DNA of 64,000 bases from the NCBI GenBank assembly GCA_003194525.1, contig NBIV01000151.1, positions 62,001 through 126,000 of the forward strand, read 5' to 3'. Below the pieces are notes generated by a model that did no database searches, had not been told where the DNA came from, and saw only the letters and a program-made list of their open reading frames with translations. The position numbers and the translations under genes are program-made. The stretch is from Gracilariopsis chorda (lineage: Eukaryota > Rhodophyta > Florideophyceae > Gracilariales > Gracilariaceae). Numbering within the stretch: position 1 is the first letter of the stretch; each line of letters starts with the position of its first letter. Shown piece after piece: positions 57,481 to 64,000 of this stretch.

Positions 57481-58870
57481 TAGCCCGTATTCGAATTGAT
57501 AAATAGTGCGGTTGGCACCCCTTCCCAGAAAGGTCTCGTAAATTTAGGGAGGGAATGGTCGGGTCTTTTGTACTGTGCTGCCGTGGGCTGTTTTTTCAGC
57601 TGTTGGCGTGAGTCCATCCGCTACCGCTTAAGTTAAAGGGTTAGTGAAGCGTGTTCTAATCACGTTAGGAGTTATCGTTTCATCGCTCGAAACATTCCCC
57701 ACTAAGTCTGCGCCTATCGTGAAGCGTTTGCCTTCTGGAAGTACTCCGCACAAGAGCAGGTCATCATCAGCAATCGTACCAGGGGCGTCAGTGTCTCTGC
57801 TTCTGGCGAACGGGGATGTCGTTGGGATCGCTACAGTGTCTGAGGCCGAAGTCGAGTTTCGCCGCATTCTCCACTGGCATTCATTGTCTGCGTGTGCGAA
57901 ACTAGGGTAGGATCTGGTGGTGGTGAGCAAAATCCCCATAACAGGGAAGAAGATGGACGCCTATTCATATCTTTTAAACGAACCGAAGGCCCTCCGAAGC
58001 ATCTATCCGGGATGACATTTTATGAAATCTATAATAGCATTTTATGTTATATGTAGGCCATGGATTCGAGCCTAAACCGCGATTAAAATGTGAAGGTTTT
58101 TGGGAGGGGGGTTTTAAATCCCATATTTCAGGTTTACGGGCCTGCATGCTTTAATGAAAGTTTTATGGATTTTATGAGAGGGTGCTAAAACCTCATAGTT
58201 ACACATCGGGTTTTCCCTCCAATGCTTTTACCGCTTGTAAAATAAGGCACATGTAAAAATCAATTCGTAGCAATCTAAGTTATGTAGTCATGTATAGAAA
58301 GGGAGTGTGGTTATGTGACAAATGAAGGTTAGAAACCCCCAAATCGCAACATGTGTATTCAAACATAAAAAAGTTATGTTATGTCATACGTTGAGACAGT
58401 ACATTTATGGCCATTTTATGGATAGTAGAAGTGGTTTTCAGACCGAATACGACAGTGCGTCATATGTTAAAAAGACCCCGACACAACCATGTTTGGCTCT
58501 ACGAAAGGATTTGTTGTAGTAATAAAAACGTTTGGAGAATAGCGATTTGTTACTCTAAGCACTCAAATCTGTTAGAGAGAGGGAACAGGTACGGACCCAA
58601 ACAGTTCCAAGGGCTTTTATGCGAATTTGAAGCAGCACCCCGCTTCAAATGAAACCTCATCCAGTATTTGGGGCGTTGGGCAGCATGGATTGCCTATCAG
58701 CGAGTATACGCCAGTAAGATAGCACGAGATAAACGTGAAGAAGTGGGTTTCAGTCATGAGCGTTCATTTCAATGTTCAGGTTTACGAACTGAAAAAGTAT
58801 TACAGGTACTCTTTTTTTATTGACGTCTAAAATCCATAATAAGCACGCAGAGATTTTATGAGGCCTGGCC
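57481..58870. other. Gene-poor region with recurring TTTTATG
   Basis: Short frames 57,644-57,910 (plus, 88 codons) and 57,939-57,628 (minus, 103 codons) overlap and neither is recognised. From 58,018 the heptamer TTTTATG recurs on the plus strand (58,018, 58,040, 58,161, 58,170, 58,414, 58,615, 58,854, and then 59,105). No gene is recognised in 58,000-58,870. Confidence 0.4.
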
Positions 58871-59255
58871 AAATCACTGCTGATGTGAGTATATAGGCTC
58901 AATAAACCCTATACTGGTAGGGTAAAAGGCATGAAATGACTCGTACTCTACTTTATAAACTGCGTACAACAACATAAAGTGCTTGGGTCTGTACATAAAT
59001 GTGAGCCGTCCTGAACACAAGTTCGTATTGTGTTTCATCCTAGGCCAAATTTTCACGTAGAAATGAATGAAAAAGTTTGTTTTCTGAAAAACTAACGAAG
59101 CACATTTTATGCTTGTAGAACTATGGTTTTCCTCCACTTTTGTTAGGGGTGATTGCCTGAGCCACGATATGATGGTACAGAACAAGAGTACCGGTATTAG
59201 TTTTGGGATCCTGCTTGTTGTGGGTTTCGCGAGGGTGGGGGTTTATTTAACGTGT

Positions 59256-60553
59256 TTATGGTTTGTTAGGGGTTTCAGAGAGGTAATGTACGATACGTGC
59301 ACTTTGTATTTTAAGTTTTCTTGACATAGGTCCAGGCTTTACAGGTTTCAACGGGAAGGTGAACATTGGAGACGGGTACGTTTCTTGGTCTTGCTCCATT
59401 TGCTCGTACAGCCTGAGAGCATTGGATAGTGTAGAGGTCATAGTGGATATTGTAGTAGGGACTACGGTGGGAGTTCCTCTACCACCTGCATGACGCGAAT
59501 AGAAAAGAATTGATTTGAGGGCTCGTAGAGTAAAGGAGAAGATTTTCAAGCTGATCAACAGACATGTAACTGCCAGCACGATTATGGAGAGTGCATTGCG
59601 TAAAGAGCGTTTTACGGCGTTCACTGTGGCATGACGTAGGGATCTGGCTGGTTTATCACGGTACAATGTGTAGGTAGAGTTTGCATGTTTTGATGTTACT
59701 GTAGATAAAATCCAGACATCCAGCCGGTACGCAAAGCCACCCGTCAGTGACCCACTTAGAGACTAAGCAATACATCTCTTCGTCACATGGGATTGCAGTG
59801 TTTTTCCAGAAGAGATGAGGAGATGTATCACATATAAAGCTGTGCTGACCGGAAGCAGACTGGTTAGTAAGAAACCCCCAAATTGAAGTGTTGATCTATT
59901 CCTCCATGAGCATGAAATACTCGGATTGAAATGATTTTACATAACCGTCTGCACAGTGCAGTTAAAAAGTGCTTTTCACTCCCACCAATTACAATGCTTA
60001 GGACACTCTTGGTGAGACAATGGAGGAAAGGCTTGCGGGCAAAGTGATACAGAAACTGTTTTGGACCTCCCAAAACAAAACCAACTATCCTGCCTATGAT
60101 AGCTTTCATCAATGTGTGAGCAAGTCCTAGGGCAAGAGATGGATCCAAAAATCTGGAAAGGCAGAACAACCTCCACACACTAGGGGTATCATGTGTGGTA
60201 CTTACGTTTTGGATGTACATGGCAATATGATATCGACCGGAGAGTAGGCGTGTTAGTTGAGCCTTTTGCAACAAAACGTCACGACCTGGAAGATTACTAA
60301 CAGCAATATGGATTTCTCGCAGCTCTGTCACTAGGTTTGTACTGGGGTCCAGGACGCATGTTATTTGGTAGTTTTCACTTTTCTTGGGTACAGTGAGTTG
60401 CAACACATCTCCGAATGAGATAGTGGTATGCTCTTCAGAAGAAGTAACTGTTGTATAACAGGGAGCTGGCGGACAGATGTGAATTGGTACACGAAACTCG
60501 TAAGATCTCATGAAGCTTAGAAAGCTGAATTGAGTGAGAATTATTGAAAACAA
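59256..60553 (-). CDS. Unrecognised membrane-protein-like frames, minus strand
   Basis: Frame 60,553-59,864 (229 codons) starts with a hydrophobic segment (MFSIILTQFSFLSF) that could be a signal, followed by a cysteine pair (CPPAPC) and a beta-rich stretch. A later glycine-containing hydrophobic region (IIGRIVGFVLGGP) follows. Open sequence near 59,860-59,690 adds several cysteines (FICDTSP, IPCDEEMYC, GWLCVPAGC). Frame 59,666-59,256 has a clear membrane span (NALSIIVLAVTCLLISLKIF) and a polar tail. The order signal, cysteine-rich ectodomain, membrane anchor and tail resembles a type I glycoprotein, but no family is recognised and frames differ. If it belongs to a virus-like element it is a fossil. 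Confidence 0.35.
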
Positions 60554-60783
60554 TCAATCTAGTACCGTTACGTTGGGCGTGTGGGTTTTTTCTCATGTTA
60601 TCGGCTTTTGAAACAACATTTGAGATGCAATTGTACTCGAATAACAATGTTGCTTTTATGTATGAGGTTTAGTGACATGAAATCTTCTATGTAGGGCTCT
60701 TAGTGTAAAACATCGGTACGTGATCATTACAAGCCTTTACAGAACGCAAGAAACCATATTATAGTAATGAGTAAGGGCTGTTT

Positions 60784-61078
60784 ATGAAATTTGCTTTAAG
60801 CGAGGATATTGGATATGTCCTACGCGGTTCATACGTGGGGATGAACATATGTTTCGTATTCATGAAAAACCAGTTACCCAATTTTAATGTCCAGGCCAAG
60901 GATATCAAATCTCTTCTTGAGAATAACAAGATGGAAACCAGAGAACAAGGGTTTTATCGAGAGGAGGGCGTCGTTTCAGAATATTTTAAACGAAGACTTG
61001 CTGATCACTGTCGGTTTTTCAATAATTTTAGGGGACCGGGTGGAGGGCGTTTACCTGCGGTTTAGAAATGCGTTGTAG
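60784..61078 (+). other. Short unassigned frames
   Basis: Two overlapping plus-strand frames (93 and 63 codons) have no recognised motif. They lie between the divergent membrane-protein candidates and may be leader or decayed coding sequence. Confidence 0.2.
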
Positions 61079-61222
61079 AGGTCCTAGGTCTACGAGGGAA
61101 AAAAGTTAGTTCTAAGGGGTGAGTAAAGAAGCCCTACATTTATATCTCGCAGAAAACGCTCAATTGTGATCTAAGCACGCAAAACTAGTCGAAATTTGGT
61201 GTTTTAAAATTGTATCGCAGCA

Positions 61223-62442
61223 ATGGGCATTGACGTTGCGGGGAATGTGTTCCCAGCGGTCTTTGAACACAATCTGTCGCATCTCAAGTACTCAGCTCTA
61301 CGATTTATGCAGTGGTACGAAACACGTATCCCTATATGCGCGGTTCTTACCACCCAATGTACTAATACAATTGATATAATTCCGCAACGCATGGTGGGGT
61401 CTATAAATGATGTGCTATATGTAAAACGTCCAACAACCAATAATGAATTTGAGGTAAGAGGAATGCAAGATACTACTGAAGAACTGAAACAAGAGCATCA
61501 TGACGTTTGTACAGCGGTAAAAGCGTTTCAGGTCCGTCGTAGGCTTCTGGACCCGGGCGTTGTGCACTGTATACTGAAGGATAGGGCTCATATTGGTTGA
61601 TATGTAAAACATGTGGGCAGCTTGACATAGAACGTGTCGTTCTGGAACTTGTTCAGTGTAACGCGACTACTTGCATCTTCTGTAGTTTTTATGGTCTCGT
61701 TTACCATAATTTATGGGGTTTGCAGTCCTCTGCTGCACTATGCCGCTACAGGTTCAGGGAACTCTCAGTTTCATTTTGCTCTCAGAACATTTGTTCAGTG
61801 CTCTAATCAGAGCTTTTTGAATATTTTGCTTATTGAAGGCGGTGTTGCTTATATTAACTCAGCATATGGAACTGTTCAGTGTACCGTATTTAACGCATTG
61901 GACCGTTATAGATGGTCAACACGAGCGTTTCTTAAATTGGAGGGTTTACTATTCGCACTGTTAGTCCCATTGAATATCGTCCTGTTTCTGGTTGCTTGGT
62001 TACATCCCTCTGACAATACGTTGGGCTCTAATTTGGAGACCACTTGCATGGCTTTCTATGTTGGGGGCGTAAGCGTTGGCGCGTTTAGTTAAATCTGTCA
62101 TCTTGGGTTAATATCGTTGTTTACGGTACGAATTCCAATACCAAACACAAATTGCTGCCTCATATGCGTGAAAGAACGTTTAGCAAAGTACTGATTGCAG
62201 CATTAAGCAATGCATTGAAAACCACACCTATTCTCGGCAGTAGAGCTAAAATATTTCGATTGATTGGGAACAGAATGCTATCCTGCACAATGGGATCGCT
62301 GGCTTCCGCAATTTTCTACACAAGTGGCGTTTTAAGCGCCGCAGTTGTCTTGGTATCTACGAACAGTGTGTTTGCCGTATGTCTAGTGGCACCAAACTTA
62401 GTCTTATATTACGAGCTTGTTGAGGCTAGCGCTACACTTTAG
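61223..62442 (+). CDS. Unrecognised multi-span membrane-protein-like frames, plus strand
   Basis: Frame 61,223-61,600 (125 codons) is soluble-looking with several cysteines. Frame 61,634-62,092 (152 codons) has at least two strong membrane spans (LLASSVVFMVSFTIIYGV and GLLFALLVPLNIVLFLVAWL) and a third near its end. Frame 62,152-62,442 (96 codons) adds another hydrophobic region (SGVLSAAVVLVS, FAVCLVAPNLVLYY). They could be one multi-pass protein split by introns or breaks. No family is recognised. Orientation is divergent from the 59.3-60.6 kb candidate. Confidence 0.35.
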
Positions 62443-63787
62443 TGGCTTAATCCCGTTGTGACTGGCTTTGAAATTGAAGGGTAGTGCCGGTCTTAGGAAC
62501 CACATAAAAAAAGGTTAGAGAAAATCCATAGCAGGGTAAATAGCTCAGTACGTCCTACCATGCACTATACTGAAGACCATGATTGTCTGTCTTTTAAGCC
62601 AGGCTGTCGCTCTACGGCCATTCATTGGCTGGAACCTTGGAAAGCATACCGCAAAATGGAAACGAGGCGTCTTATGCGCTCCAAGAGTCATCTTGCACCA
62701 CATAGTGCGATACGTTTCCACGTGGTTTACCCTGCACGCCACAGTAGCCTACCCGTTACAGTACACTGACGGGCTATTGCAGTACGATGCACATGACCGT
62801 TTTACTTACGATTTTTCAGCGGTCATATGCACCAATGGCATTGCAAGTTGTACTGAACCATGGTCATGCACACCAACGATATTGCACGGTACAGTGAAGC
62901 GTGCTATGCCTTTGCACTGTAGATGTAAAGACGCATTACTGTCCCAACGAGTTTCACCCCTGTACACAAGAAGAGCCACACCCATTGTTGCGTGAAATGG
63001 TGCTACATATAGCGATGCAAAGCCCGCAGACGCGAAGAGCGCTAAAACCTTGCAAACGCACAATGCTACGCGCAGTAACCCCATGCTCTACATTTTAGGT
63101 GACTAAGGACGGAAGAGTGCCTCAAGTCCCGGTGCGCAGCTCGCTCAGGAGCTGCTTGTCGAAAAGTTTGTGGGGATCTGCTCTTTTGTCTGTGAGCTTA
63201 ATTTTGATTACAAACGCCTGTAAAATCGGCAAGGCAGCCTCGAACTGGAACCATGTAAATTAATTCATGCAACAGCTCATCGTCCTTCGCAGAACGTGAC
63301 ATGTTTAAAGCATTCGAGCGCTCAAAGTACAACACATTACACGTCCCGTCACGCACAGTAGCCTACCCGTTGCACTTTACTAACTGAGCTTTCGGACTGC
63401 AATCCATAACACAGATTTCATGAACATCATGGATGCATTACGCACAGTTAAAACGTTGAAGGGTAGAAATTCCAAAAACGGCGTACAAAGCCCGAAACAA
63501 TTCTCAAAGTGGTGCTAAGCCCCTTAGAGCAATAATATGCACCTTTGAGAACGTCGGAACGAAATTGAGGTGTTGAGAGATATTCAAGACCAACAGTACG
63601 CCCATGCTGTGATGCATGAACATTCCGATGGTTTATTTCTCCTTAAAGCTTGGCGCGACAACGTGAGAATGGTTCTGACCCTGTCCACGGTTAGAACTCT
63701 AACGATTAAGCCTAAAGTTTAAGATGTTTTAAGCGCGGAGGGTTATTTTCATTTCCACCGACGCCATTGTCACTTCCGTTCGCTATA
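62443..63787. other. Unassigned region with a short direct repeat
   Basis: A plus-strand frame at 62,579-62,995 (138 codons) is unrecognised. A 17-bp exact direct repeat (listed separately) suggests an old duplication. No motif is recognised in 63,100-63,780. Confidence 0.25.
62741..63371 (+). repeat. Direct repeat pair ACAGTAGCCTACCCGTT
   Basis: The exact 17-bp match lies at 62,741-62,757 and 63,355-63,371, with looser similarity on both sides (CACGC before, CA-T-ACT after). The repeats are about 614 bp apart. Confidence 0.6.
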
Positions 63788-64000
63788 ATGCGCTTAATGG
63801 AGCTGCAACCCGTGCTCGATGTTATGATCGACTGTAATACAGTGACATCTGACTACATGGGTAGTGCAACGCCAGCTGGACCAATTTGCCAGTGTGCCAC
63901 GTGGGTTGGATTGGGTAAGTAGTTAGTTTGCTAATTTACGTAATTATTTTCGATAGGTTGTGACACCCCGCTACTGTGGTGCGGGGCGATGCCACTAGAA
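63788..64000 (+). CDS. Possible spliced exon pair, partial at the right edge
   Basis: From ATG 63,788 the frame MRLMELQPVLDVMIDCNTV continues to TWVGLG at 63,914. Without splicing it would stop a few codons later (GGT AAG TAG). A canonical intron fits exactly: GTAAGT at 63,915-63,920 and TTTTCGATAG ending at 63,956. Joined in phase, it continues CDTPLLWCGAMPLE to the window edge. Cysteines on both sides (ICQC before, CDTPLLWC after) look like one small domain. The product is unknown and the gene runs out of the window. It is too short to be sure. Confidence 0.4.
63915..63956 (+). other. Candidate 42-nt spliceosomal intron
   Basis: GTAAGT donor, CTAAT branch-like box near 63,931, TTTTCGATAG acceptor. 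Higher A/T content than the flanks. Removal keeps the reading frame open in both directions. Confidence 0.45.

Noticed and set aside
59690-60553. HAP2/GCS1-type or gB-type fusion glycoprotein
   Set aside because: Only a general ectodomain-span-tail layout and cysteines are seen; no diagnostic motif of either family.
1-64000. Maverick/Polinton or adintovirus element
   Set aside because: No protein-primed DNA polymerase B, retroviral-type integrase outside the Ty3 elements, packaging ATPase or jelly-roll capsid was recognised anywhere.

Overview
This is a repeat-dense stretch of a eukaryotic nuclear genome. Nearly every recognisable coding signal belongs to a mobile element or to a decayed gene. 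Host lineage cannot be fixed from the window. A ferlin-like gene remnant fits alveolates and several other protist groups, a RecQ gene of the telomere-linked-helicase kind is best known from fungi, and one candidate 42-nt intron suggests a lineage with very short introns. No bacterial operon structure, rRNA or convincing tRNA was seen.

Left part (1-31 kb): a decayed Helitron enters from beyond the left edge and ends near 4.88 kb in GC-rich hairpins. Next come a broken ferlin-like C2 gene (minus, 4.98-7.04 kb), a LINE endonuclease scrap (minus, 7.05-7.38 kb), an unrecognised minus-strand gene (8.3-9.3 kb), a tnp2-type (CACTA/CMC) DNA transposon (10.1-12.8 kb), a Ty3-type retroelement (13.3-16.2 kb), an I-group-like LINE with RNase H (18.1-21.3 kb), a hAT transposase remnant (21.7-23.8 kb), a complete pogo/Tigger-type element with 26-bp terminal inverted repeats and TA target duplication (23,861-26,047), and a second LINE RNase H fragment (minus, 26.8-27.5 kb). 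27.5-31 kb holds nothing I recognise.

Right part (31-64 kb) differs in character. It starts with hairpin-forming 74-bp tandem repeats (31.65-31.88 kb) and a C-poor, G/T-rich tract (32.3-33.1 kb). A leftward, co-directional block follows: an unrecognised 479-codon reading frame, a DNA methyltransferase-like domain beside a SET domain, a long C2H2 + RecQ gene resembling telomere-linked helicases, and a FANCJ/BRIP1-type iron-sulphur helicase. This block is flanked and punctuated by a family of strongly palindromic repeats. The repeats are isolated at 33.2-33.9 and 37.2-37.5 kb and form a ~235-bp-period tandem array at 46.6-57.5 kb. A chromodomain Ty3 retrotransposon (47,228-56,110, with two ~650-bp LTRs) sits inside one monomer of that array. 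The last 6 kb carries unrecognised membrane-protein-like frames on both strands and a possible spliced exon at the right edge.

The best candidate for an undescribed system is the 33-57 kb block: two genome-maintenance helicases, a methyltransferase/SET chromatin module and dispersed long palindromes, all in one orientation. It could be a large mobile or virus-like element, or a subtelomeric gene cluster. The sequence alone does not decide, so I treat it as a fossil and do not list its individual breaks.
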